Assembly: GCF_000764535.1 (NCBI RefSeq)
Contig: NZ_CP009571.1
Span: 3,033,001 to 3,097,000, forward strand
Source: Sphingomonas taxi
Lineage (GTDB): Bacteria; Pseudomonadota; Alphaproteobacteria; Sphingomonadales; Sphingomonadaceae
DNA length: 64,000 nucleotides
Reading direction: 5' to 3'
Every line of letters starts with the position of its first letter. The first letter of the stretch is position 1. The translations under genes were made by a program, and so were the position numbers. This document shows, piece by piece, positions 1 to 7,417 of the stretch. The notes beneath the pieces are model-generated. The model was not told the DNA's origin and made no database searches. It saw only the letters and a program-made list of their open reading frames with translations.

Positions 1-110
1 TCCGCGCCCGCCTGGAACAGCGTCGCGATCATCTCGGGGGTGTTGCTTGCCGGACCTAATGTCGCCAGCACGCGAACCTTTCGCGCGCGGGGCGCAATGG
101 CAGTCGTCAT
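1..110 (-). CDS. pyk: Pyruvate kinase, N-terminal part (cut by window edge)
   Basis: Reading the minus strand from the ATG at 110 gives MTTAIAPRARKVRVLATLGP, then a stretch containing ASNTPEMIATLFQAGAD, and it runs off the left edge. The pattern of a basic leader, VATLGPAS, a short helix and L-F-x-A-G-A-D is the hallmark N-terminus of pyruvate kinase, which converts phosphoenolpyruvate and ADP to pyruvate and ATP. Only about 37 residues are present, so catalytic residues cannot be checked. The gene is divergent from the DUF1244 gene at 186, and the 75 bases between them must hold both promoters. The assignment rests on this short but characteristic stretch. Confidence 0.85.
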   Translation of the reverse strand, partial: MTTAIAPRARKVRVLATLGPASNTPEMIATLFQAGA

Positions 111-185
111 AGAAAGGGCTCCTGGGGAATGGCCGCGCTCCCCTCTAGCCCCTATCTAGGACCGATCAACTTCCGAAAGGTTTTC

Positions 186-572
186 ATGACCGACAAACTC
201 GCCGCGCTGCCCGACGCCGTCGCCGCGGCGGCGTTCCGCCGCCTCGTCCGCCACCTGCGCCATCGCACCGATGCGCAGAACGTCGACCTGATGGGCCTGT
301 CGGGATTCTGCCGCAATTGCCTGTCCGACTGGATCGAGGAAGCGGGCGGCCTGAGCAAGGCCGAGGCGCGCGAGACGATCTACGGCATGCCGCAGGCCGA
401 GTGGAAGGCGCGCTACCAGAGCGAGGCGACCCCCGAACAGCTCGCCCGCATGGAGGAAAGCCTCAAGCGCAACGAGGGCCGCGACGCCGGGGATGCGGCC
501 CTCGACGAGGCGCTCGACGAGAGTTTCCCGGCGAGCGATCCGCCCGCGATGACCGAGCCCGGCCGGGGTTGA
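186..572 (+). CDS. DUF1244 family protein
   Basis: This is a small cytoplasmic protein of 128 residues. The core FRRLVRHLRHRTDAQNVDLM...GFCRNCLSDWIEEA...YGMPQAEWKARYQ matches the DUF1244 family, common in alphaproteobacteria and of unknown function. The conserved C-x-x-C pair (FCRNC) could bind metal or be redox active, which is inference. After the core comes an acidic tail, with ALDEALDESFPASDPPA near the end, a short motif that also occurs as the end of unrelated small sphingomonad proteins. An in-frame ATG lies further upstream at 129. The ATG at 186 was chosen because AAGG (178-181) precedes it and the family core begins soon after. Confidence 0.82.
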   Translation: MTDKLAALPDAVAAAAFRRLVRHLRHRTDAQNVDLMGLSGFCRNCLSDWIEEAGGLSKAEARETIYGMPQAEWKARYQSEATPEQLARMEESLKRNEGRDAGDAALDEALDESFPASDPPAMTEPGRG

Positions 573-676
573 GCCCGGCGGGCTAAGCGCCTAGACGCCC
601 GCCCCTACCGGTCGTGACCGGTATCCTTTCAGCGAATCATATGAGGGCCGCAGGGCGCCTGCGGCGGGGTGGGACA

Positions 677-943
677 ATGGCGGAAGAACGGCAAGACGGC
701 ATGGGCGGCGGCCAGGTCGCGGCGGACGAGCTGCGCCTCCTGATCGAGCGCGCCGAGCGGCTCGAGGAAGAGAAGAAGGGCATCGCCGACGACATCAAGG
801 ACGTGATGGCCGAGGCCAAGGGCCGCGGCTACGACCCCAAGGCGATCCGCAAGATCCTCTCGATCCGCAAGAAGAAGAAGGAAGAATATCAGGAGGAGGA
901 GGCGATCCTCGAAGTGTACATGCAGGCGCTCGGAATGATCTGA
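677..943 (+). CDS. gapR: GapR-like nucleoid-associated protein (DUF2312)
   Basis: An 88-residue protein, highly charged and predicted to be almost entirely helical. It contains the DUF2312 signature: [20 protein letters not shown], then [22 protein letters not shown], then [11 protein letters not shown]. In Caulobacter the family member GapR is an essential protein that binds AT-rich, overtwisted DNA ahead of replication and transcription complexes. The length and the ordered lysine/arginine patches fit that family. The ATG at 677 was preferred over 614, because the extra upstream residues are arginine-rich and unlike the family. The gene stands alone, and a two-armed inverted repeat follows it. 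Confidence 0.88.
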   Translation: MAEERQDGMGGGQVAADELRLLIERAERLEEEKKGIADDIKDVMAEAKGRGYDPKAIRKILSIRKKKKEEYQEEEAILEVYMQALGMI

Positions 944-996
944 TCGCTGGGTGCGGAGATAGCGGCGTGTGGCCGCACCTTTTCTCCCACCCACGC

Positions 997-1103
997 CGTC
1001 ACCCCGGACTCGTTCCGGGGTCTACCCTGCGGCGAGGAGAATGGCCGGAGCCGTGAGCGCGCGCCTGTGGCCCCGTGGACCCCGGAACCAGTCCGGGGTG
1101 ACG
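997..1103. repeat. Two-armed inverted repeat, type A
   Basis: Left arm 997-1022 reads CGTCACCCCGGACTCGTTCC and on to GGGGTC. The right arm 1077-1103 is its reverse complement with one mismatch. Each arm is itself a hairpin (CCCCGGA/TCCGGGG), and about 54 bases separate them. The outer ends (CGTCAYCCC) match those of the type C and D elements elsewhere in the window, so they look like one REP-like superfamily. It sits between the ends of two convergent genes. Confidence 0.75.
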
Positions 1104-1155
1104 GGTTTCGAATGGCGCAGTGGCGAGCCTTGATGGGGCACTGGCCATCGGCGAA

Positions 1156-1830
1156 TCACCCCCGGTCGAGCCGCCGGCCCAAACCGACGAACAGATAGAT
1201 CAGCGGCGGCACCAGGATCGCCGAGAGCAGCACCTTGGCGATCATCTGGCCGAGCAGCAATTCGCCGATCGGGAAGACGCCGGCGAAGGCGATCGTCACG
1301 AACAGCAAGGTGTCGACGATCTGGCTGAGCACGCTGGCGATGCCGGCGCGCAGCCAGAGCAGCCCGCTCCCCTCGCGCCCTTTCAGCGCGGCGAAGATCG
1401 TCACGTTGAGCGTCTGCGAGATGCCGTAGGCGACGATGCCGCCGAGCCAGATGCGCGGCGTGCCGCCCATCATCAGCGTGAAGGCGTCGCGCCGCGCCGG
1501 GTCCATGTCCGCGGCGGCGGGCACCGACAGCACCACCACCGACAGCAGGATCGACACGATCAGCGGCGCGAAGCCGATCCGCACCAGCCGCGTCGCGGTG
1601 TCGCCGCCGTGCAGTTCGGCGATCGCGCTCGACACGACGACGAGCAGCAGGAAGGCGAAGATGCCCGCCTCCACCGCGAGCGGGCCGAGCCCGACGAGCG
1701 GCCCCAGCGCCGACAGCGGGCCGAGCGCGACCTGTTTGTTGCCGAGCACGCCGGCGATGCAGACCATGCCGCCGTAGAAGATCGAGAAAGCGAAGAGCGA
1801 GCGCGGGATAGCGCGAACCGGAGTGTCCAT
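1156..1830 (-). CDS. Queuosine precursor transporter (YhhQ/VUT family)
   Basis: A 224-residue inner-membrane protein with about six hydrophobic segments. Features typical of the YhhQ (DUF165, VUT) family are the N-terminal LFAFSIFYGGMVCIAGVLGNK, the GIVAYGISQTLNVTIFAAL helix, and the late R-A-G-I-A-S-V-L-S-Q-I-V-D-T-L-L-F motif, which contains the conserved S-Q-x-x-D-T. Family members import queuosine precursors such as preQ1 or preQ0 for tRNA modification. The frame extends further upstream, but the ATG at 1830 was chosen because the upstream stretch is arginine-rich and overlaps the phaC start. No other queuosine gene is nearby, so the substrate is inferred from the family alone. Confidence 0.8.
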   Translation of the reverse strand: MDTPVRAIPRSLFAFSIFYGGMVCIAGVLGNKQVALGPLSALGPLVGLGPLAVEAGIFAFLLLVVVSSAIAELHGGDTATRLVRIGFAPLIVSILLSVVVLSVPAAADMDPARRDAFTLMMGGTPRIWLGGIVAYGISQTLNVTIFAALKGREGSGLLWLRAGIASVLSQIVDTLLFVTIAFAGVFPIGELLLGQMIAKVLLSAILVPPLIYLFVGLGRRLDRG

Positions 1831-1948
1831 CGCCGCGACGCTAGCGGCTTTCGCCCGGCCTGCAAACCGCGCGCGGGGCGGCCGGTGCGGATAGCCATTC
1901 CCACGCAGGCGCGCGACGGGTAACGTCGCCCGCGGAGAAGAGGATGCC

Positions 1949-3718
1949 ATGGCCGATCCGCACGACGACCAGACCGCCCGCGCACAGGATGCCGCCCCCG
2001 GCGCGCCCGATCTCGCCGAGCTCCAGCATTGGACCTGGGTGATGGGCCGCGCGCAGCAGATGATGATGGAGCAGGGCCTGGGCCTGATGACGGCGGGCGG
2101 CGCGCTGCCCGACGCGGCGCCCTCCCCGCTCGTCAATCCCGCGCTGGTCCGCCAGACGCAGGATTATTGGCGCGACAATCTGGCGCTGTGGCAGCGCTTC
2201 GTCGATCCCGCCGCGGCGGTGCCGCCGCCGCCGCAATCGGACGGCGACGCGCGCGACAAGCGCTTCAAGGCGGCGGCGTGGCGCGACGATCCCTGGTTCG
2301 ACTGGATCCGCCGCAGCTACAATCTGATCGCCGACCATATGCTGCGCGGCGTCGACGCGCTCGACGGCGTGCCCGAGCGGCAGAAGGAGCAGTTGCGCTT
2401 CGCCGCGCGCGGGCTCGTCGAGGCGATGAGCCCGTCCAACTTCCCGCTGACCAACCCCGAGGTGGTCGAGAAGACGATCGCGACCAAGGGGCAGAACCTG
2501 CTCGACGGGCTCAGGAACATGCTCGCCGATATCCAGAAGGGCCAGCTCACCCATACGTCCGAGGGCGCGTTCGAGGTCGGCCGCAACCTGGCGACGACGC
2601 CGGGCAAGGTGGTCAAGCGCACGCCGCTGTACGAGCTGATCCAATATACGCCGACCACCGACCGCGTCATGACGACGCCGCTGGTGATCTTCCCGCCGTG
2701 GATCAACCGCTTCTACATCCTCGATCTGACCCCCGAGAAGAGCTTCATCCGCTGGGCGGTGGAACAGGGCATCACCGTCTTCATGGTGTCGTGGAAGTCG
2801 GCGGACGCGTCGATGAAGGACGTGGTGTGGGACGATTACGTCACCGCGCAGGTCGACGCGGTCGACACGATCCGCGCCGCGCTCGACGTCCCGGCGGTGC
2901 ATACGATCGGCTATTGCGTCGCCGGCACGACGCTGGCGGCGACGCTGGCCCTGCTCGCCGCGCGCGACGAGGCGGACAAGGTCGCCAGCGCGACCTTCTT
3001 CACCGCGCAGGTCGATTTCGCGCAGGCCGGCGAATTGCAGCATTTCGTCACCGACGAGCAACTGGCGCTGATCGGCACCTTGTCGCCGCAGGGCTTCCTC
3101 GACGGGCGCTACATGGCCGCGACGTTCAACCTGTTGCGCGGGCGCGACCTGATCTGGAATTACGTCACCAACAATTATCTGTTGGGGTCCGACTATACGC
3201 CGTTCGATTTGCTCCACTGGAACGGCGACACCACCAACCTGCCGGCGAAATGGCATCTGTCGTACCTGACCGATCTGTATCGCGACAATCTGCTCGTCCA
3301 GCCGGGCGCGATGTCGGTGGCGGGCGAGGCGCTCGATCTTCGCCGGGTGACGACGCCGGCCTATGTCCAGGCGGGGCGCGAGGATCATATCGCGCCGGCC
3401 GACAGCGTCTGGCGAATCACCCATCTGCTGCGCGGGCCGCTGCGCTTCGTGCTCGCCGGATCGGGGCATATCGCGGGCGTGGTGAACCCGCCGGCGGCGG
3501 GCAAATACCAATATTGGACCAACGAATCGGGTGCGGAGAGCCTCGCCGAATTCGTCGCCGGCGCGACCGAGACGAAGGGTAGCTGGTGGCCGGACTGGCT
3601 CGCCTGGCTGCGCGCGATCGACGGCGACACCGTCGCCGCGGCGGGCGCACGGCTGCCCGGCACGGGGGCGCTGACCGCGCTCGGCGAGGCACCGGGAGAC
3701 TATGTCCGCGCGCGGTAA
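1949..3718 (+). CDS. phaC: Class I poly(3-hydroxyalkanoate) synthase
   Basis: 589 residues, the usual length of class I PHA synthases, which polymerise (R)-3-hydroxyacyl-CoA into storage granules. The N-terminal third (WTWVMGRAQQMMMEQG...DPWFDWIRRSYNLIADHML) matches the PhaC N-domain. The lipase-like box is GYCVAGT with the catalytic Cys at residue 323. The probable partners are Asp479 (REDHIAPADSVW) and His507 (GSGHIAGVVNPP). Alanine replaces the usual second glycine after Val in the box. A strong GGAGAAGAGG ribosome site precedes the ATG. The phasin gene follows on the same strand, 90 bases downstream. The acetoacetyl-CoA reductase that would supply monomer is 15 kb away. Confidence 0.96.
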   Translation: MADPHDDQTARAQDAAPGAPDLAELQHWTWVMGRAQQMMMEQGLGLMTAGGALPDAAPSPLVNPALVRQTQDYWRDNLALWQRFVDPAAAVPPPPQSDGDARDKRFKAAAWRDDPWFDWIRRSYNLIADHMLRGVDALDGVPERQKEQLRFAARGLVEAMSPSNFPLTNPEVVEKTIATKGQNLLDGLRNMLADIQKGQLTHTSEGAFEVGRNLATTPGKVVKRTPLYELIQYTPTTDRVMTTPLVIFPPWINRFYILDLTPEKSFIRWAVEQGITVFMVSWKSADASMKDVVWDDYVTAQVDAVDTIRAALDVPAVHTIGYCVAGTTLAATLALLAARDEADKVASATFFTAQVDFAQAGELQHFVTDEQLALIGTLSPQGFLDGRYMAATFNLLRGRDLIWNYVTNNYLLGSDYTPFDLLHWNGDTTNLPAKWHLSYLTDLYRDNLLVQPGAMSVAGEALDLRRVTTPAYVQAGREDHIAPADSVWRITHLLRGPLRFVLAGSGHIAGVVNPPAAGKYQYWTNESGAESLAEFVAGATETKGSWWPDWLAWLRAIDGDTVAAAGARLPGTGALTALGEAPGDYVRAR

Positions 3719-3728
3719 CGCTATCATG

Positions 3729-3786
3729 CTGCACCGCAACAAATTTAGTTGAAAGTGAGGGCGATACCGACTATTGTGCGTTGCAG
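3729..3786. promoter_or_regulatory. Two candidate PhaR operators before the phasin gene
   Basis: CTGC-ACC-GCAA (3729-3739) and GTGC-GTT-GCAG (3776-3786) each match CTGC-N3-GCAG, the site described for Rhodobacter PhaR, at 7 of 8 fixed positions. They face each other as an imperfect inverted pair (TGCTGCA...TGCAGCA) in the phaC-phasin gap. PhaR represses phasin genes until polymer appears. No phaR gene lies in this window, so the regulator is inferred. Confidence 0.5.
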
Positions 3787-3808
3787 CATAATAGCTGGAG
3801 TAGGATCG

Positions 3809-4477
3809 ATGGACGATACCGTCCCGAAGTCGCCGATCACGCCCGCCCGCCGTGGCGCCGGCGCCGCGCGTGGCGCCGATAGCGCCGCCGCCCCGTCCCA
3901 GCGTTCCAAGATCAAGCCGACCGGCAGGAAGCCGGCTGCGGTGCGTGCGCCCGAGCCGGCGACCGCATCGCTTCCCGTCGTGCCCGCCGCCGTCCCGGTC
4001 GCGGTCGCGCCGATTGTCCCACCCGCAGCAAAGGAAGTTCCCATGGAAACGATCGAAAACGTCACCGCCACGACCCAGACCGCCTTCACCGATGCGACCG
4101 ACCGCGCCAAGGGTGCCGTCGACAAGAGCCAGAAGCTGCTCCAGGAGGCCAGCGAGTTCGGCAAGGGCAATATCGAGGCGCTCGTCGAATCGTCGAAGAT
4201 CGCCGCGCGCGGCCTCGAGACGCTCGGCCAGGATGCTGCCGCTTATGCCAAGAAGTCGTTCGAGGAGGCCGCCACGGTCGCCAAGACGCTGACCTCGGTC
4301 AAGTCGCCGACCGAATTCTTCAAGCTGCATTCGGATTACGTCCGCTCGTCGTTCGACGCGCTCGTCCAGCACAGCTCGCACAATGCCGAAGCGGTGCTGA
4401 AGCTCGCCGGCGAAGTGGTGCAGCCGCTGTCGAACCGCGTCGCGCTCGCCGCCGAGAAGCTGAAGGTCGCGGCGTAA
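3809..4477 (+). CDS. phaP: Phasin (PHB granule coat protein)
   Basis: 222 residues from the ATG at 3809. Residues 1-78 are a low-complexity, Ala/Pro/Arg-rich extension. From about residue 79 follows a helical, amphipathic phasin domain (FTDATDRAKGAVDKSQKLLQ ... SSKIAARGLETLGQDAAAYA ... SPTEFFKLHSDYVRSSFDAL ... VVQPLSNRVALAAEKLKVAA). Phasins coat PHB granules and control their number and size. The position directly after phaC and the candidate PhaR sites support this role. An internal ATG at 4043 has a better ribosome site (AAGGAAG at 4031-4037) and would start exactly at the phasin domain, so a shorter product is possible. A TTG further upstream at 3749 would overlap the operators and is less likely. 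Confidence 0.9.
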   Translation: MDDTVPKSPITPARRGAGAARGADSAAAPSQRSKIKPTGRKPAAVRAPEPATASLPVVPAAVPVAVAPIVPPAAKEVPMETIENVTATTQTAFTDATDRAKGAVDKSQKLLQEASEFGKGNIEALVESSKIAARGLETLGQDAAAYAKKSFEEAATVAKTLTSVKSPTEFFKLHSDYVRSSFDALVQHSSHNAEAVLKLAGEVVQPLSNRVALAAEKLKVAA

Positions 4478-4497
4478 ACTTCTATTCGATCCAGAGC

Positions 4498-4532
4498 AAA
4501 GGGGCGGCCGCAGCGATGCGGTCGCCCTTTTC
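4498..4532 (+). terminator. Rho-independent terminator after phasin
   Basis: GGGCGGCCGCA (4502-4512), loop GCGA, then TGCGGTCGCCC (4517-4527) form an 11-base stem with one G-U pair, followed by TTTTCCT. It lies between the phasin stop and clpS. Confidence 0.75.
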
Positions 4533-4585
4533 CTGTTCCAAGCCCTTGCTCCGCGCGCCCGGCGTGCCATATTTCGGCGATCACC

Positions 4586-4930
4586 ATGACAGTTGAAGCG
4601 ATCACGATGGCCGAACGCCGCGACGATGGAACGGATGAGGGCACCGGCCTCGCCACCAAGACCCGGACGCGGACAAAACAGCCGACGCCGTACCGCGTTC
4701 TGATGCTCAACGACGACTATACGCCGATGGAATTCGTCGTCCTGTGCCTGCAACGCTTCTTCCGGATGAACATGGAGGAGGCGACGCGGGTCATGCTGCA
4801 CGTCCATCAGAAGGGCGTCGGCGTCTGCGGCGTGTTCTCCTACGAAGTCGCCGAGACCAAGGTCGGGCAGGTCATGGACTTCGCCCGCCAGAACCAGCAT
4901 CCGCTGCAATGTACGCTGGAGAAGGCGTAA
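4586..4930 (+). CDS. clpS: ATP-dependent Clp protease adaptor ClpS
   Basis: About 114 residues. The ClpS core [20 protein letters not shown] ... [20 protein letters not shown] ... [20 protein letters not shown] is complete. It includes the N-degron pocket residues ([10 protein letters not shown]) and the HxxG turn. ClpS binds proteins with bulky hydrophobic N-terminal residues and hands them to ClpA-ClpP. The N-terminal tail is charged and flexible, as usual. The ATG at 4607 (MAERRDDG) is an equally good start; neither has a clear ribosome site. clpA is not in the window. The gene is convergent with the Crp/Fnr regulator, with 24 bases between the stops. Confidence 0.93.
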   Translation: MTVEAITMAERRDDGTDEGTGLATKTRTRTKQPTPYRVLMLNDDYTPMEFVVLCLQRFFRMNMEEATRVMLHVHQKGVGVCGVFSYEVAETKVGQVMDFARQNQHPLQCTLEKA

Positions 4931-4954
4931 ACGTCGGACAGGCCGCCGTCGCCG

Positions 4955-5701
4955 TTACCGCGCGCCCGGCAGCCAGCTGAAGTCGAGACCTGCCGCCCGT
5001 GCGGTGTCGCGCGCGGTGTGATGCGCGGTCCGCACCAACATGGTTTCGTCGACGAAGGTCATCCGGCCGCCGTCGCGCGCGATCATCCCCTCGTCCTGCA
5101 GCTGGCGCAGCATGCGGTTGACGTGCACCGCGGTGAGCCCGGTGGCATCGCCGATCTCCTCCTGCGTCAGCCCGAGCTGGAAGGTGTTGCCGGCGGTGCC
5201 GTCGACGATGCGCAGCCGGTTGCGGATGTCGATCAGCAGCGCCGCGACGCGCGCCTTGGCCGAGGTGCGGCCGAGCCCGGCGAGCCGGTCGGTGAGCGCG
5301 ACGCGTTCGATCTGGTCGACCGCGATCAGCAGCGCGGCGAGTCGGGGATGATCGGCGCTGAGCGTGCCGATCGCCGCCCGCTCGACCGGCGCGACGGCGC
5401 ATTCGGTGAGCGCGATCACCGTTTCGGGCGAGTTGCGATAGACCAGCCCCGCCATCGCCACCAGATCGCCGCGGAACAGGAACCGCAGGATCTGGCGGCT
5501 GCCGTCGGGCAGGATGACATAGCTCATCATCGTGCCGCGTTTGACCACGAACAGCTCCGGGGATTTGTCGTGTTCGCGCAGCAGCACCGCGCCGCGGCGC
5601 AGTGTCCGTTCGCGCTGTTCGAGGCTGTCGAGGGCCGCCTTCTCATTGTTCGACAGGTCGATCAGTTCGCCGAGGCGCTCGGCGAGGCAACTGGTCGTCA
5701 C
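4955..5701 (-). CDS. Crp/Fnr family transcriptional regulator
   Basis: About 248 residues. The N-terminal cyclic-nucleotide-binding-like beta roll (GAVLLREHDKSPELFVVKRG ... LPDGSRQILRFLFRGDLVAM) is followed by a dimer helix. The C-terminal winged helix-turn-helix contains TQEEIGDATGLTAVHVNRML. No N-terminal cysteine cluster of the FNR [4Fe-4S] type is visible, so it is not a classical oxygen sensor; the ligand is unknown. GTG at 5701 was chosen because GGGGGA lies ten bases upstream; a TTG at 5719 is in frame but overlaps that site. It is divergent from murA, and the 160-base AT-richer gap between them must hold both promoters. Confidence 0.85.
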   Translation of the reverse strand: MTTSCLAERLGELIDLSNNEKAALDSLEQRERTLRRGAVLLREHDKSPELFVVKRGTMMSYVILPDGSRQILRFLFRGDLVAMAGLVYRNSPETVIALTECAVAPVERAAIGTLSADHPRLAALLIAVDQIERVALTDRLAGLGRTSAKARVAALLIDIRNRLRIVDGTAGNTFQLGLTQEEIGDATGLTAVHVNRMLRQLQDEGMIARDGGRMTFVDETMLVRTAHHTARDTARAAGLDFSWLPGAR

Positions 5702-5861
5702 GCTGTTGAAATCCCCCAATTAATCGATTCTGGGTAGCAGCAACCCAAGTCGGTGCATTAAAATCAATCAACAAGCCGGGTTAAAGTTGGTTATGCGGGT
5801 GCGATCGTCCATCGCCGCATTCGCGTCTTGCGCGGGCGCGGCGGCGCGTTAGACGACGGGG

Positions 5862-7145
5862 ATGGACCGTATCCTCATCCGTGGCGGCAATCGCCTGTCG
5901 GGCCGCCTGCGCATCTCGGGCGCCAAGAACGCCGCGCTGACGCTGATGCCCTGCGCCTTGCTTACCGACGAACCGCTGACGCTGCGCAATTTGCCGCGGC
6001 TCGCCGACGTCGACGGTTTCGGCCATCTGCTCAACCAGTTGGGCGCCTCGACGCGGATCGAGGGGACGCGGCCGGAGGATTTCGGCCGGGTGATGACGAT
6101 CCGCGCCGGCAAGCTCACCTCGACCGAGGCGCCCTACGATATCGTCCGCAAGATGCGCGCGTCGATCCTCGTGCTCGGCCCGGTGCTGGCGCGCGCCGGC
6201 GAGGCGACGGTGTCGCTGCCCGGCGGCTGCGCGATCGGCAATCGCCCGATCGACCTGCACCTCAAGGCGCTGGAGGCGATCGGCGCCGAGCTCGAAATGG
6301 CGGCGGGCTATGTCAAGGCGACCGCGCCGGGCGGGCGACTGACCGGTGGGCGCTATCGCTTCCCGGTGGTGTCGGTCGGCGCGACCGAGAATGTCGTGAT
6401 GGCGGCGGTGCTGGCCAAGGGCAGCAGCGTGATCGAAAATGCGGCGCGCGAGCCCGAGATCGTCGACCTGTGCAACTGCCTCGTCGCGATGGGCGCGCGG
6501 ATCGAGGGGATCGGCACCGAGACGCTGGAGATCGAGGGCGTCGACCGGCTCCACGGCGCGACCTATGCGGTGATGCCCGACCGGATCGAGGCGGGCAGCT
6601 ATGCCTGCGCCGCGGCGATCACCGGCGGCTCGCTCGAGCTGCTCGGCGCCAATGCCGCCGACATGCAGGCGACGATCGACGCGCTGCGCGAGGCGGGCGT
6701 GACGGTGACCGAGACGCGCGACGGCGTGTCGGTCGAGGCGAATGCGCCGCTCGGCCCGATCACGTTGTCGACCGCGCCCTATCCGGGCTTCGCCACCGAC
6801 ATGCAGGCGCAGTTCATGGCGATGCTGTGCAAGGCGTCGGGCGCCAGCGTGCTGACCGAGACGATCTTCGAGAACCGCTACATGCACGTGCCCGAGCTGG
6901 CGCGGATGGGTGCCGACATCCAGGTCCACGGCCGTACCGCGGTGGTCAAGGGCGTCGACCGGCTGGTCGGCGCGCCGGTGATGGCGACCGACCTGCGCGC
7001 GTCGATGAGCCTGATCCTCGCGGGGCTGGCGGCGGAGGGCGAGACCTCGGTCGCGCGCGTCTACCACCTCGACCGCGGCTACGAGCGGCTGGAGGAGAAG
7101 CTCTCCGCGGTCGGCGCCGACATCGAACGCGCCAGCGACGGGTGA
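5862..7145 (+). CDS. murA: UDP-N-acetylglucosamine 1-carboxyvinyltransferase
   Basis: 427 residues, normal for MurA, which transfers enolpyruvate from phosphoenolpyruvate to UDP-GlcNAc in the first committed step of peptidoglycan synthesis in the cytoplasm. The N-terminus [20 protein letters not shown] and the [13 protein letters not shown] motif are typical. The catalytic loop is [20 protein letters not shown] with Cys123 as the active-site cysteine, the residue attacked by fosfomycin. The C-terminal part ([39 protein letters not shown]) is conserved. The gene is monocistronic as far as can be seen, and a type B repeat follows. Confidence 0.97.
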   Translation: MDRILIRGGNRLSGRLRISGAKNAALTLMPCALLTDEPLTLRNLPRLADVDGFGHLLNQLGASTRIEGTRPEDFGRVMTIRAGKLTSTEAPYDIVRKMRASILVLGPVLARAGEATVSLPGGCAIGNRPIDLHLKALEAIGAELEMAAGYVKATAPGGRLTGGRYRFPVVSVGATENVVMAAVLAKGSSVIENAAREPEIVDLCNCLVAMGARIEGIGTETLEIEGVDRLHGATYAVMPDRIEAGSYACAAAITGGSLELLGANAADMQATIDALREAGVTVTETRDGVSVEANAPLGPITLSTAPYPGFATDMQAQFMAMLCKASGASVLTETIFENRYMHVPELARMGADIQVHGRTAVVKGVDRLVGAPVMATDLRASMSLILAGLAAEGETSVARVYHLDRGYERLEEKLSAVGADIERASDG

Positions 7146-7196
7146 CGTTCGGGGCTGAGCCCCGCAAGATCCGTGACCCCGGCCTATATCAGCGCA

Positions 7197-7284
7197 GTGC
7201 TCCTGCGAACGCAGGAGCCCAGAGCCAAGCAAACAACGTCTTATGGCGTTCGGGAATCCTGGGCTCCTGCTTTCGCAGGAGCAC
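7197..7284. repeat. Two-armed inverted repeat, type B (copy 1, inverted)
   Basis: The left arm 7197-7222 contains the hairpin CTCCTGCGAACGCAGGAG. The right arm 7259-7284 is its near reverse complement. The 36-base spacer, read on the minus strand, matches the spacers of the copies at 19744 and 42958 (CCCAGGA...GCTTG..CTGGG), so this copy lies in the opposite orientation. The rest of the murA-ptsP gap holds nothing recognised. Confidence 0.75.
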
Positions 7285-7417
7285 CGGGCGACTTTCCTGG
7301 AGGCCTCGACTTGTTCCGGGATGACGGAGTGGTCGGTGTGCGATTACGCGAAACCAACCCCCACCCCCGACGAATGGTGCATGGCACCCTGCCCCGGCAT
7401 CTGTTAGCCCTGCTGTC

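Noticed and set aside
1841..4909. Open frame of 1022 codons on the minus strand opposite phaC and phasin
   Set aside because: Same artefact; the plus-strand genes carry complete family motifs and ribosome sites.
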